A program made the position numbers and the translations under genes. Shown in pieces: positions 25,076-33,786 of a DNA stretch of 36,038 nucleotides. How positions within the stretch are numbered: the first letter of the stretch is position 1; each line of letters begins with the position of its first letter. This DNA comes from an uncultured Colwellia sp. (GTDB lineage Bacteria; Pseudomonadota; Gammaproteobacteria; Enterobacterales; Alteromonadaceae): assembly GCA_913063325.1 (NCBI GenBank), contig CAJXYE010000052.1, forward strand, positions 1 to 36,038, in the 5' to 3' direction. The notes beneath the pieces were generated by a model that was not told the origin of the DNA, ran no database searches, and was given only the letters and a program-made list of their open reading frames with translations.

Positions 25076-27958
25076 ATGATTTTCTCCAAATTTTTTAAAA
25101 CTAAAACTAACTGGCATCATAAAGATGCGACTGTGCGTATTACCGCTATTCATGAAGAGTTATCTGCTGATAACGATGAGCAATTGCTTATCTTAACTGA
25201 TCTTATTAAGAACGATGTCAGTGATTTAGTTCGCCGTGCAGCGTTAATAAAAGTAGGAACTTTTGACTGTTATCTTGAAGAAAGTAAAACAAATAACCAA
25301 GGTAAAGTAAAAGAGTTTGCGGCCAAACAGGTACATGATATTTTAGCGACAAGTCACAATGTAGTGATCGGTACTGAACAAAAGAAAGCGCTATTGGCAC
25401 AACAAGCAGCAACACCGTTATTAGCAACCGCTTTATTAGAGGCTTGGTTAGCTCATGAACAAGAAAGCGACATTATGATTTTGCTTTACCAGCAAATCAG
25501 CACACGCAAAACGACAATGCATTTATTAACGCATTGTTTTAGTCAAAAACAATGTCCTGAGTTTCAAACCTACTTACTTAACCAAGTTGACGATGCTAAG
25601 GTTCTAGAAAAGTTGAGTAAAAAGGCCTGTAATCAGGACTTAGCGCAACGAATCAAAGATAAACTTTTGGCAATACAAGCCGCTGTTGAAAAACCACAGA
25701 AATTAACCAAACAAATACAGCTGACATTATCAAAACTGCAAGCACTAAAAGATGTCAGTGATTATGGGGACTATAAAAAACGTAAATCACTTTTAATTAA
25801 TGAATGGCAAGCACTTGAACCAGAGCTAGTTGTTTTTTCTGCGGACGAGTTATTGGTTTTTAATGATAAATATCAAAGCATCATCAGCCAATTAGAAAAA
25901 CTATTCATTGCCAAAGCTGAAACTTATCAACAACAAATTATCGCTGATAAGTTAGCGCACGATAAGCAGCAAGATAAAAAAGCGTTTACTGGGCAGCTTA
26001 ATCACATTAGCCAATCCATAACGACAGCAGTATTTTCAAGTGATCAGGTTGATGAAGCCCTTTTTAACGCTTTGCTTGCTCAGTTAACAACTGACATTAA
26101 AACTTCAGTACTTAATAAAGATGAACAAAATGTATTCATCAGCCAAGTTAATCAATTAACTAAACGTTTAGGTGAAATACCCGAAATTGCAGAATCAGTT
26201 AGCCAAGCAACCCATTTAATCTCTAAAATATCACAACTGACTCTGCCTAAGACATTAGATGAGTTAAACGTACGACAAGAGACATATAATGACTGGCTAA
26301 AATCTTGGCGCGTTATTGAAAAGAAAACTGCCGGTATTTTGCCTGAGTCTATTGTACAAGCGCAAAAAGAAACGGTAAATGTTTGGCAAAATGGCTTAAG
26401 ATCATTACAGAGTCAGCAAAAAGAACTCTTTTTTCAACAAAAGAAAAAGCTTCAAGACATCAAACGTTTACTCAACAATGGTAAATACAAAGTGTGTTTT
26501 GGTTTATTTAAAGGTGTGAAAGAAAGTATTCACCAGCTCAGTGTGCAACAACAGCAACAATTACAACGCGACTTTGACCAAGTGAGTGAAAAAATGGTGG
26601 AGTTAAGTGATTGGGAACACTATATCGCTACGCCTCGTAAGCAAGAGTTGCTGATTGCGATTCAAGTGTTAGTTGACACACCTTTAGATAACCCTAATGA
26701 CCAAGCAACAAAAGTTAAACAATACCGTGGTACATGGAATTCGCTAGGTCATGCTGATGAAGACGTTGATAAGCAACTAAATGAACAGTTTAATCAACTG
26801 TGTGAGCAAGCTTTTGCACCGTGTCGTTTATTCTACGCAGAGCAAGATAAAATCCGTGAGCAACATCTAGAGCAACGTCAGAAAATAATTGCTAAAGTAG
26901 ATTTACTTGCCGCTACGCTTTTTGATGCAAAAGTTGATGCACAAGGAAATAAAGCGCTAGATTATAAAAAACTTGACGGACAACTTAATAACTTACAACA
27001 GCAATGGAATAACACTGGAGAAGTAGACCGTAATCAATATAAAAAATTACAGCATCAATTTAAAAATGCCATTGCACCCATCAAAAGTGCAATCGGTGCT
27101 TTTCATTTAAGTAACACCACAGAAAAACAAACATTGATCACTAAAGCCGAAGCCTTACTTGCAAGTGATGATGTCTTAGCAGCAATTGAATCAGCTAAGA
27201 AATTACAGCAAGCATGGCGTGAAGTAGGTTTTGCCGGAAATCATCAAGAAAATCAGCTATGGCAAAAATTCCGTCAAATTAACGACCAATTATTTGATAA
27301 AAGACAACAGCTAAAATCTGAACAACAATCCGCATTATCAAATCAGCAAGAAATATTTATTGCACAAGTGCTAATTATTGAAGAATCTCTAAACAAGCTA
27401 ACAAATACCGATGATAAGCAATCATTGCAAGCGATTGAGCAACAAGCTCAATCATTACTAAATGAAGTTATTGCAGCTAAGCCAGTTATCAAAGCAGTGG
27501 CTTTTCGTATTGAAAAAACCATCAAAAAAATTAGTGATTTAATTAAAAGTAATGAACAAGTTAGGCAAAAACAAAGTTGGTTGAACCTATTTGATTTAAT
27601 ATCATTACAGGCGATAAACAATCAAGATAGTGAAACACTGCAGGCTTCAACTCATTTCAATAGCTTGACCAGCTTTTGGCAAAAACGCCTAGTCGAGCAT
27701 ATTAAGTTAACGAAACAGGTTCAAGGTAGCCATCGTTTTGATAAAACACTAGTCATTGAAATATTGGGTCAAGGTGAATCTCCTAGCGACTTAGCAGAGC
27801 AACGTATGAAAGTTCAAGTGCAATTAATGCAGGAACAAATGCTTTCGGGTACTGACATTGATTTGAGTAAATTACTTGTTGATTGGTTGATGTTAGGTGC
27901 ACTTGTTGAAACAGAATTACCGTTAATTGAACGCTTAAAAGTGATTTATTGCCAATAG
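25076..27958 (+). CDS. Large DUF349-repeat protein
   Basis: A 960-residue, Gln- and Lys-rich, mostly helical cytoplasmic protein with no signal peptide. Three DUF349-type helical-pair repeats are visible, each with a Trp near the start: YRGTWNSLGHADEDV (about 545-600), LNNLQQQWNNTGEVDRNQY (635-690) and LQQAWREVGFAGNHQENQLW (705-760). The N-terminal third resembles HEAT-like helices (IRRAALIKVG type: LVRRAALIKVGTFDCYL). The remainder is coiled coil. The function is unknown; conservation in gammaproteobacteria suggests a structural or scaffolding role. The T-rich terminator at 28.0 kb ends the unit. Confidence 0.85.
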   Translation: MIFSKFFKTKTNWHHKDATVRITAIHEELSADNDEQLLILTDLIKNDVSDLVRRAALIKVGTFDCYLEESKTNNQGKVKEFAAKQVHDILATSHNVVIGTEQKKALLAQQAATPLLATALLEAWLAHEQESDIMILLYQQISTRKTTMHLLTHCFSQKQCPEFQTYLLNQVDDAKVLEKLSKKACNQDLAQRIKDKLLAIQAAVEKPQKLTKQIQLTLSKLQALKDVSDYGDYKKRKSLLINEWQALEPELVVFSADELLVFNDKYQSIISQLEKLFIAKAETYQQQIIADKLAHDKQQDKKAFTGQLNHISQSITTAVFSSDQVDEALFNALLAQLTTDIKTSVLNKDEQNVFISQVNQLTKRLGEIPEIAESVSQATHLISKISQLTLPKTLDELNVRQETYNDWLKSWRVIEKKTAGILPESIVQAQKETVNVWQNGLRSLQSQQKELFFQQKKKLQDIKRLLNNGKYKVCFGLFKGVKESIHQLSVQQQQQLQRDFDQVSEKMVELSDWEHYIATPRKQELLIAIQVLVDTPLDNPNDQATKVKQYRGTWNSLGHADEDVDKQLNEQFNQLCEQAFAPCRLFYAEQDKIREQHLEQRQKIIAKVDLLAATLFDAKVDAQGNKALDYKKLDGQLNNLQQQWNNTGEVDRNQYKKLQHQFKNAIAPIKSAIGAFHLSNTTEKQTLITKAEALLASDDVLAAIESAKKLQQAWREVGFAGNHQENQLWQKFRQINDQLFDKRQQLKSEQQSALSNQQEIFIAQVLIIEESLNKLTNTDDKQSLQAIEQQAQSLLNEVIAAKPVIKAVAFRIEKTIKKISDLIKSNEQVRQKQSWLNLFDLISLQAINNQDSETLQASTHFNSLTSFWQKRLVEHIKLTKQVQGSHRFDKTLVIEILGQGESPSDLAEQRMKVQVQLMQEQMLSGTDIDLSKLLVDWLMLGALVETELPLIERLKVIYCQ

Positions 27959-27998
27959 GTGAATTCAAAAAAGCCATTACAGAAAACTTAATAAAAGG

Positions 27999-28038
27999 TC
28001 AGTTTGTTTCTTATCGATGAGACAAACTGATTTTTTTT
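27999..28038 (+). terminator. Rho-independent terminator after the DUF349 gene
   Basis: TCAGTTTGTTTC (27999-28010) pairs with GAGACAAACTGA (28019-28030), including one G-U pair, and T8 follows. Confidence 0.93.
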
Positions 28039-28200
28039 GCCTGCAAATAAATTTGATCGGCTACTTAAGTAACTCAAATTACTTCCTTTGTGTAGGACGA
28101 CCGAGTAATCTGTTTATATTTGGTAATAACGACAACCTAATAGTAAATAAAGTCACTTGGCTTAAGTTATAAGAGTTATGCTAATTTTTAAGGAAATAAT

Positions 28201-28383
28201 ATGAAGATTTTTACTGCACTGATTTGTACTTTTTTACTTTCATCATGTGTTTATTATAGCGTGCAACGAGATTTGGGTGGCGATTCTTCGACACCTTGCA
28301 CTAAAGGCTCTAGTCAAGATAACGCAAAATGTAAGTCGGAATTAAAGCGCCTTAATGATGAAATTAATAAACAGGCGCACTGA
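28201..28383 (+). CDS. Small lipoprotein, function unknown
   Basis: A 60-residue peptide whose N-terminus (MKIFTALICTFLLSSC) is a lipoprotein signal with lipobox LSSC, giving a mature chain of about 45 residues. The mature part has two further cysteines (TPCTKG and AKCKSE), suggesting a disulfide, and a helical, charged C-terminus. AAGGAA lies seven bases before the ATG. I recognise no family. It stands upstream of the decayed NTF2-like gene. Confidence 0.65.
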   Translation: MKIFTALICTFLLSSCVYYSVQRDLGGDSSTPCTKGSSQDNAKCKSELKRLNDEINKQAH

Positions 28384-28449
28384 TTTATAAATAAACTCTA
28401 TATCACGAGTAATATTGTCTATTCGAATTATGCCCAATAGCAACACTAA

Positions 28450-28858
28450 CTGCAGAGAGAATTTATCAATTTTTACTTATCAGGATTACTTATTTGTCTA
28501 TTAGCCTTGTCACTTAAGGTAAACGCACAAAATGCTAAGTTCAATTATGAGCAGTTTACCCATGATTACTTTACTGCATGGACCAATGTACAAAAGCCGA
28601 AAGCGACACTCGCAGATTTAGAGCTTTATCTCGCCTTTTTAACTGATGATATTGGCTACCAACATCTCCCATACTCAATATAAAGCCAAACTAACAAGGC
28701 AATTATTTGGCCATAATGTCATCACTATTGAGTTTCATACCCAAGCGAAAGGAATTCACCCTGATAACGGTCAAGAAATTTTGATAAATAATACTGCACT
28801 TGAAGTGCTTGAAATTGAACAGGGAAAAGTCTCAGTAATCCGTCATTACAGTGACTAA
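28450..28858 (+). pseudogene. Broken NTF2/SnoaL-like secreted protein gene
   Basis: The frame from 28450 reads a signal-peptide-like hydrophobic start (LICLLALSLKVNAQ), then FNYEQFTHDYFTAWTNVQK and LYLAFLTDDIGYQHLPY before a stop at 28681-28683. The rest of the family pattern, TQYKAKLTRQLFGHNVITI, FHTQAKGIHPDNGQEI and VLEIEQGKVSVIRHYSD, continues in another frame and ends at 28858. The switch lies near 28660-28680. Known NTF2-like proteins carry about 25-30 more residues here, so a deletion whose length is not a multiple of three is the likely cause. No ATG starts the first part. The second part alone is open from the ATG at 28646 but lacks half the fold. Confidence 0.7.
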
Positions 28859-28883
28859 TGCAGTTAAAAATAGGGCCGTGGAA

Positions 28884-29372
28884 ATGATCAGAGCAGTACA
28901 AGTAACAGATGCCGAAGCTATCTGCGATATTTATAATCATTATATTGCTAATACTATTATCACCTTTGAAGAACAAACGATTACACCCGCAGATATGTTA
29001 ACGCGTATCGAAGCCGTGCAAGGTAGTGATTTACCCTGGTTTGTTATTGAAGACAAAACAAGGCAGGTTGTTGGCTATGCCTATGCGGCTAAATGGCGAG
29101 AGCGTTTCTCATATCGATTTTCTGTTGAAGTCACCGCTTATTTATCTCTCGAACATAGTGGTCAAGGTTTAGGCAGTCAACTCTATCAAACATTATTTGA
29201 TACTTTAAAAAATAAAGGCATTCATAGCGTTATTGGTGGCATTACCCTACCTAATGATGCGAGTGTTGCCTTGCATGAAAAGTTCAACATGAACAAGGTT
29301 GCTCACTTTAAAGAAGTAGGCCTGAAATTTGACCAGTGGTTAGACGTCGGTTACTGGCAAGGAACCCTTTAA
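28884..29372 (+). CDS. GNAT acetyltransferase, phosphinothricin acetyltransferase-like
   Basis: A 162-residue GNAT enzyme from the ATG at 28884; a GTG 33 bases upstream overlaps the pseudogene end and is less likely because the family starts 'MIRaa...Da.aI..IYNhyi'. IRAVQVTDAEAICDIYNHYI is the usual beginning, followed by ADMLTRIEAVQGSDLPWFVI, the acetyl-CoA loop SGQGLGSQLYQTLFDTLKN and the GGITLPNDASVALHEKFNM motif of the PAT/YncA group. It probably acetylates an amino group on a small molecule or amino-acid analogue. A terminator follows 47 bases after the stop. Confidence 0.9.
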   Translation: MIRAVQVTDAEAICDIYNHYIANTIITFEEQTITPADMLTRIEAVQGSDLPWFVIEDKTRQVVGYAYAAKWRERFSYRFSVEVTAYLSLEHSGQGLGSQLYQTLFDTLKNKGIHSVIGGITLPNDASVALHEKFNMNKVAHFKEVGLKFDQWLDVGYWQGTL

Positions 29373-29419
29373 GGATTAACCAAAACACCTCGCCAGATTT
29401 CTTTTTTGGCTGATAAAGT

Positions 29420-29442
29420 GCCAAGTTTAAAACTTGGCTTTT
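29420..29442 (+). terminator. Rho-independent terminator after the GNAT gene
   Basis: GCCAAGTT (29420-29427) pairs with AACTTGGC (29431-29438) around a three-base loop, then TTTT. The following bases up to 29583 hold no gene. Confidence 0.8.
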
Positions 29443-29583
29443 AAACAGTTCACATTATTACCTTCACTCATAGTCTAACTTTTAAATCATGACTGAAGCC
29501 TCATTCATTGTGGTCGAAAGCTTTACTATGCAATGATATCTGTACACCTAAAGTATCTTACAAATTGTACAGGACAGCGTAAT

Positions 29584-29611
29584 TTGCTTACATTTTTATT
29601 GTGTTTATGAT
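29584..29611 (+). promoter_or_regulatory. Possible promoter of the propeller-amidohydrolase gene
   Basis: TTGCTT (29584-29589) and TATGAT (29606-29611) are separated by 16 bases. The -10 hexamer is good and the -35 weak. The CTGTAC...GTACAG inverted pair upstream (29540-29572) could be a regulator site. Confidence 0.35.
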
Positions 29612-29697
29612 TAAGTACCCGTTATAAATAATTGTTTTTAAAACTTTGTTATAAGCTTAAAAATATGACTTACCACGAACGTATAAGGTACTTATTA

Positions 29698-32600
29698 ATG
29701 ACGTCTAAATCTTTATTGTCCAAAAGAATGTTTCTCTCTAGCGTCGCGCTCAGTGTTATGTTGGCTTTGCCAACGGCTTTTGCACAATCCCCAGTAAAGC
29801 CTGCAGAAGCTACTAAAGAAGAAGCATCAGCAAAATGGTCGGTTAATGAACCTCAGGGTAACTTCACCACAGCAAATATCGATGTTCGTTCAGGCACATG
29901 GATGAATGTTGATTTAAGCCCCGATGGTAAAACTATCGTATTTGACTTACTCGGTGATATTTATACTATGCCAGCCTCTGGTGGTGAAGCTACACCTTTA
30001 ATGACAGACATTGCTTGGCAAATGCAGCCGCGATTCAGCCCTGATGGTAAGCACATTGCTTTCACCTCTGATGAGGACGGCGGGGACAATTTATGGATAA
30101 TGAAAGCAGGCGGCAGCAACGCTAAAGCGGTAACGACTGAAACATTTCGTTTATTAAACAGTCCTGCATGGTCACCCGATGGTAACTACCTTGTTGGCCG
30201 TAAACATTACACCGGAAGTCGGTCTTTAGGTGCTGGTGAAGTGTGGATGTATCACAAGTCTGGCGGTAATGGCGTAATGTTGACTAAACGTCCGAATGAG
30301 CAAAAAGATTTAGGTGAGCCAGCATTTTCACATGACGGTAAATATGTGTACTTCTCGCAAGATGCAACGCCAGGTAAAACTTTTCATTATTCAAAAGATT
30401 CTGAAAAGGGTATTTATAAAATTAAGCGCCTTGAGCTTGAAACAGGCGAAATCAAAGTTGTTGTTTCAGGTAAGGGCGGTGCAATTAGACCGACACTTTC
30501 ACCTGATGGTAAATTCCTTGCCTTTATAAGCCGAGATGATTTCCAATCAAACTTGTATTTATACGATCTAAAAAGCGGTGCAGAAACCAAAGTTTATGAT
30601 GGTTTAGAGCGTGACATGCAAGAAACATGGGCAATTCACGGTGTATACCCAACCATTGCATGGACACCTAACAGTGATGGCTTAGTTTTTTGGGCTGGAG
30701 GAAAAATCAATCAGTTATCCCTTGAATCTAAAAAAACTAAGGTGATTGAATTTCATGTTAAAACAGAGAAAACAATTCAAAAGGCAGTACGCTTTGCTCA
30801 AGACTTAGATCAAAAAAGCTTTAATACCAAAATGTTACGTGATGCAAAGGTTTCACCTAATGGTAAAAAAGTTGTTTTCGAATCAATGGGACACCTTTAT
30901 ACAAAAACATTACCAAATGGTAAACCTAAGCGTTTAACCAAACAAAAGAGCCAGTTTGAATTAAACCCAAGTTTCTCACGTGATGGTAAAAAAATTGTTT
31001 ATGTGACTTGGGATGATCAAAAATTAGGGCAAGTTCGTGTTGTTTCTAGCCGCGGTGGTAAAGGTAAAACCATTACGCGTGAACCGGGTAAATACGTAGA
31101 GCCAAGTTTCTCACCCGATGGAAAAACCGTTGTTTATCGTAAAGTCAGTGGTGGTTACATTACTGACCCAACGTGGGGATTAAACCCAGGTGTTTATGCG
31201 GTATCTGCAAAAGGTGGTAATGCTAAGCTAATTACCGACAGTGGCGTACAGCCACACTTTGGCGCGAAAAATGATCGTATTTATATTACTCGCAGTGGTA
31301 AAACACCGCATATTTCACGCATCGATCTTGATGGTCAAAATGATACTAAATTATATCAAGGTAAATTTTCTTCTGAATACCGTGTATCTCCAGATGGTAA
31401 AAATCTAGCGTTTGCTGAGCGTTTCAAAGTATTTGTTACGCCGTTTGTAGAACGAGGTGATGTAATTGATATAGGGCCAAAAGCAAAGAACTTACCGGTC
31501 GAGCAATTATCAGTTCGTGCGGGTGAAGGTATTAACTGGAATGGTAAATCTAATGAGCTTTATTGGAGCCTTGGTGCAAACTTATATCAAGCTTCAGTAA
31601 AAGGTCTGTTTGAAATTACCGGTAAGGAAGCAGAAACTAATACCGGAGAAGAAGCTGAAGAAAAGACCAAAGCCGGTCCTAAGGTGAAAGTTACTAACTT
31701 AAGCTACAAACAGAAAGTTGATATTCCATCGGGTCGTATTGCCTTTGTTGGTGGTAAAGTTATTACCATGGAAGGTGAGCAAGTCATTGATAACGGCGTT
31801 GTACTTGTAGAAGGTAACAAGATCAAAGCGGTTGGTGTTAGCGGACAAATTAAAATCCCAAGTGATGCCACCATTATTGATATTACCGGTAAAACGATCA
31901 TGCCTGGCTTAATCGATGCACATGCGCATGGCTCACAAGGCAGCAGTGAAATTATTCCTCAGCAAAACTGGAAAAACTACGCTGGTTTATCACTTGGGGT
32001 CACCACAATTCACGATCCGTCTAATGATACCACTGAATTTTTTGCCGCCAGTGAAATGCAAAAAGCCGGTAAAATTGTTGCTTCGCGATTATTTTCAACA
32101 GGTACCATTTTATACGGTGCAACAATTCCAGGTTACACGTCACACGTTGATAGCTTAGATGATGCAAAATTTCATGTCGAACGTTTAAAGTCAGCAGGGG
32201 CTTTTAGTGTTAAAAGTTATAACCAACCACGTCGTAATCAACGTCAGCAATTTATTCAAGCAGCACGTGAATTAGAAATGATGGTAATACCTGAAGGAGG
32301 CTCATTACTACAGCATAATTTAACTATGATTGTTGATGGGCATACAACGTTAGAACATTCCATATCCACAGCTAAAATTTATGATGATATTAAACAACTA
32401 TGGTCACAATCTGACATGGCTTACACTCCAACGATGGGCGTAGCCTTTGGCGGTATTTCTGGCGAAAATTATTGGTATGATACAACCAATGTTTGGGAGC
32501 ATCCGCGTTTAAGTAAATATGTGCCTAGTGAGTTTTTAGATCCGCGTTCAATGCGTCGTCCAAAAGCGCCACACCATCATTACAATCATTTAAACGTAGC

Positions 32601-32970
32601 TAAAGTCGCTAAAGAAATGCAAGACTTAGGTGTCGAAGTTAACGCCGGTGGTCACGGTCAACGTGAAGGTTTAGCGATGCACTGGGAAATGTGGATGATG
32701 GCGCAAGGCGGAATGACGCCGTTGCAAGCTATTCGTACAGCCACTATTTCACCAGCACGCTCATTAGGTTTAGACAAAGACTTAGGGTCATTAACCGTCG
32801 GTAAATTGGCTGATATTATTGTTATTGATGGTGATGTGACTAAAGACATTCGTTTAAGTGACAAAGTTACCCATACTATGATCAACGGGCGTTTGTATAA
32901 TGCAGATACCATGAATGAAATTGGTAACTATGATAATAAACGTGAAAAATTCTATTTCGAAGCTAAATAG
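29698..32970 (+). CDS. Secreted TolB-type propeller plus amidohydrolase fusion
   Basis: A 1090-residue protein from the ATG at 29698, the third possible ATG in this frame. This start is chosen because AAGG lies nine bases before it and it gives a clean signal peptide ending LPTAFA-QS. Residues about 60-660 are PD40/TolB-like propeller blades (repeated FSPDGKHIAFTS, SPDGKFLAFIS, FSRDGKKIVYVTWD, FSPDGKTVVYR). From about 690 an amidohydrolase domain follows: the N-terminal metal site His742-x-His744 in GLIDAHAHGSQ, HTTLEHSIST later, and the closing LGSLTVGKLADIIVIDGD. Fusions of this type are known in marine bacteria, and the substrate is unknown. The stop is followed 37 bases later by a terminator. 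Confidence 0.92.
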   Translation: MTSKSLLSKRMFLSSVALSVMLALPTAFAQSPVKPAEATKEEASAKWSVNEPQGNFTTANIDVRSGTWMNVDLSPDGKTIVFDLLGDIYTMPASGGEATPLMTDIAWQMQPRFSPDGKHIAFTSDEDGGDNLWIMKAGGSNAKAVTTETFRLLNSPAWSPDGNYLVGRKHYTGSRSLGAGEVWMYHKSGGNGVMLTKRPNEQKDLGEPAFSHDGKYVYFSQDATPGKTFHYSKDSEKGIYKIKRLELETGEIKVVVSGKGGAIRPTLSPDGKFLAFISRDDFQSNLYLYDLKSGAETKVYDGLERDMQETWAIHGVYPTIAWTPNSDGLVFWAGGKINQLSLESKKTKVIEFHVKTEKTIQKAVRFAQDLDQKSFNTKMLRDAKVSPNGKKVVFESMGHLYTKTLPNGKPKRLTKQKSQFELNPSFSRDGKKIVYVTWDDQKLGQVRVVSSRGGKGKTITREPGKYVEPSFSPDGKTVVYRKVSGGYITDPTWGLNPGVYAVSAKGGNAKLITDSGVQPHFGAKNDRIYITRSGKTPHISRIDLDGQNDTKLYQGKFSSEYRVSPDGKNLAFAERFKVFVTPFVERGDVIDIGPKAKNLPVEQLSVRAGEGINWNGKSNELYWSLGANLYQASVKGLFEITGKEAETNTGEEAEEKTKAGPKVKVTNLSYKQKVDIPSGRIAFVGGKVITMEGEQVIDNGVVLVEGNKIKAVGVSGQIKIPSDATIIDITGKTIMPGLIDAHAHGSQGSSEIIPQQNWKNYAGLSLGVTTIHDPSNDTTEFFAASEMQKAGKIVASRLFSTGTILYGATIPGYTSHVDSLDDAKFHVERLKSAGAFSVKSYNQPRRNQRQQFIQAARELEMMVIPEGGSLLQHNLTMIVDGHTTLEHSISTAKIYDDIKQLWSQSDMAYTPTMGVAFGGISGENYWYDTTNVWEHPRLSKYVPSEFLDPRSMRRPKAPHHHYNHLNVAKVAKEMQDLGVEVNAGGHGQREGLAMHWEMWMMAQGGMTPLQAIRTATISPARSLGLDKDLGSLTVGKLADIIVIDGDVTKDIRLSDKVTHTMINGRLYNADTMNEIGNYDNKREKFYFEAK

Positions 32971-33007
32971 TTTTTAATCCTGAAGCATCAGCAGATCCTA
33001 GAAAAGT

Positions 33008-33039
33008 AAAAGCCAGTAAGTCATACTAACTGGCTTTTT
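33008..33039 (+). terminator. Rho-independent terminator after the amidohydrolase gene
   Basis: AAAAGCCAGT (33008-33017) pairs with ACTGGCTTTT (33029-33038) around an 11-base loop, within which AGT and ACT may pair further. A T-run ends the structure. Confidence 0.88.
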
Positions 33040-33082
33040 CCATTATAATGTCCCGTGGTAGAATATAAAAGGAACTTAAGTC

Positions 33083-33301
33083 ATGCGAACCAGTTTACAA
33101 AAAAAATTTATTGAGGTTTGTGATAGAAAAATTGCCCAAAAGGGCACTAATGTAGGTTTATCTTTTTACGCATTTTTTGCTAATAAAAATGATGACCCTG
33201 ATTTATTGATGGAAGCAGCAACGTGGTGGATCATTACTCACAAACTTGATCACTTTGAAAAGTCAGTAAAGATTAAAGCGCTGGTCATGGCTGAGCAATA
33301 A
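33083..33301 (+). CDS. Small DUF6500-like protein
   Basis: A 72-residue cytoplasmic protein, mainly helical. NVGLSFYAFFANKNDDPDLL, then MEAATWWIITHKLDHFEKSVKI, match my recollection of the DUF6500 family, which has no known function. AAGGAAC lies ten bases before the ATG. The length fits a complete small family member. It is a single gene, between the terminator at 33.0 kb and a 272-base gap. Confidence 0.65.
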   Translation: MRTSLQKKFIEVCDRKIAQKGTNVGLSFYAFFANKNDDPDLLMEAATWWIITHKLDHFEKSVKIKALVMAEQ

Positions 33302-33389
33302 GCTTATGTACTCAATTACTTAATATGCGCAACATTAACTAATTCAGTTCAGTTCAGTTTATTATTGAGCTTAGTAAGTTGCTATATAC

Positions 33390-33403
33390 CTTGTATATAC
33401 AAG
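33390..33403. promoter_or_regulatory. Perfect 14-bp palindrome, possible operator
   Basis: CTTGTATATACAAG reads the same on both strands. The core TGTA-TA-TACA has the form of GntR/HutC-type operators. No regulator gene of that kind is adjacent, and the nearest downstream gene is tRNA-Ser. The surrounding gap 33302-33500 holds no other feature besides three TTCAG copies at 33343-33357. Confidence 0.35.
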
Positions 33404-33500
33404 ATATCAATCAAAGTGATGGATTTACCGCCGACTTGCTTTTAAAACACTCTTTTTGTGACCTAATAAAATTTTATTTAACAGTTTACGCATTTAACAC

Positions 33501-33529
33501 TTTACAAACAGTCCGCCAGTATTTAGAAT
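33501..33529 (+). promoter_or_regulatory. Promoter of tRNA-Ser
   Basis: TTTACA (33501-33506) and TAGAAT (33524-33529) are separated by exactly 17 bases, close to sigma-70 consensus. The bases after the -10, TCGCAC, are GC-rich, as in stable-RNA promoters under stringent control. The tRNA starts 45 bases after the -10 box. Confidence 0.7.
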
Positions 33530-33573
33530 TCGCACACTTTTGAGGAATAGCAAAATTTCTCTTAAAGTAACTT

Positions 33574-33664
33574 GGTGAGATGGCTGAGTGGTCGAAAGCA
33601 CCGGTCTTGAAAACCGGCAAGGGTTTGTAGCCCTTCTAGAGTTCAAATCTCTATCTCACCGCCA
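33574..33664 (+). tRNA. tRNA-Ser (anticodon UGA)
   Basis: A 91-base class II tRNA. The acceptor arms GGTGAGA and TCTCACC pair in full, with discriminator G and encoded CCA. The anticodon stem CCGGT/ACCGG holds the loop CTTGAAA with anticodon TGA at 33608-33610, which reads UCA and related serine codons. The long variable arm (AAGGG...CCCTT) is typical of tRNA-Ser. The T-arm AGAGTTCAAATCTCT is intact. Confidence 0.97.
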
Positions 33665-33671
33665 CATTTAG

Positions 33672-33704
33672 AAAAGCCGCTAGCTGAAAAGCTAGCGGCT
33701 TTTT
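33672..33704. terminator. Rho-independent terminator after tRNA-Ser
   Basis: AAAAGCCGCTAGC (33672-33684) pairs with GCTAGCGGCTTTT (33691-33703) around a six-base loop, with a T-run. It starts eight bases after the tRNA. Confidence 0.95.
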
Positions 33705-33786
33705 GCTTTTATAATTTTCAAAATATTATATAAGCGACTACTGATCATATTCTGATTAACTGATTGTTAATAATTAAGGACGGCGA

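Noticed and set aside
29540..29572. CTGTAC / GTACAG inverted pair
   Set aside because: The 21-base spacing and 6-base arms match no operator family I can name; kept only as a remark under the promoter.
33343..33357. Three tandem TTCAG copies
   Set aside because: Only 15 bases, common by chance in AT-rich gaps, with no associated gene; not enough for a functional repeat.
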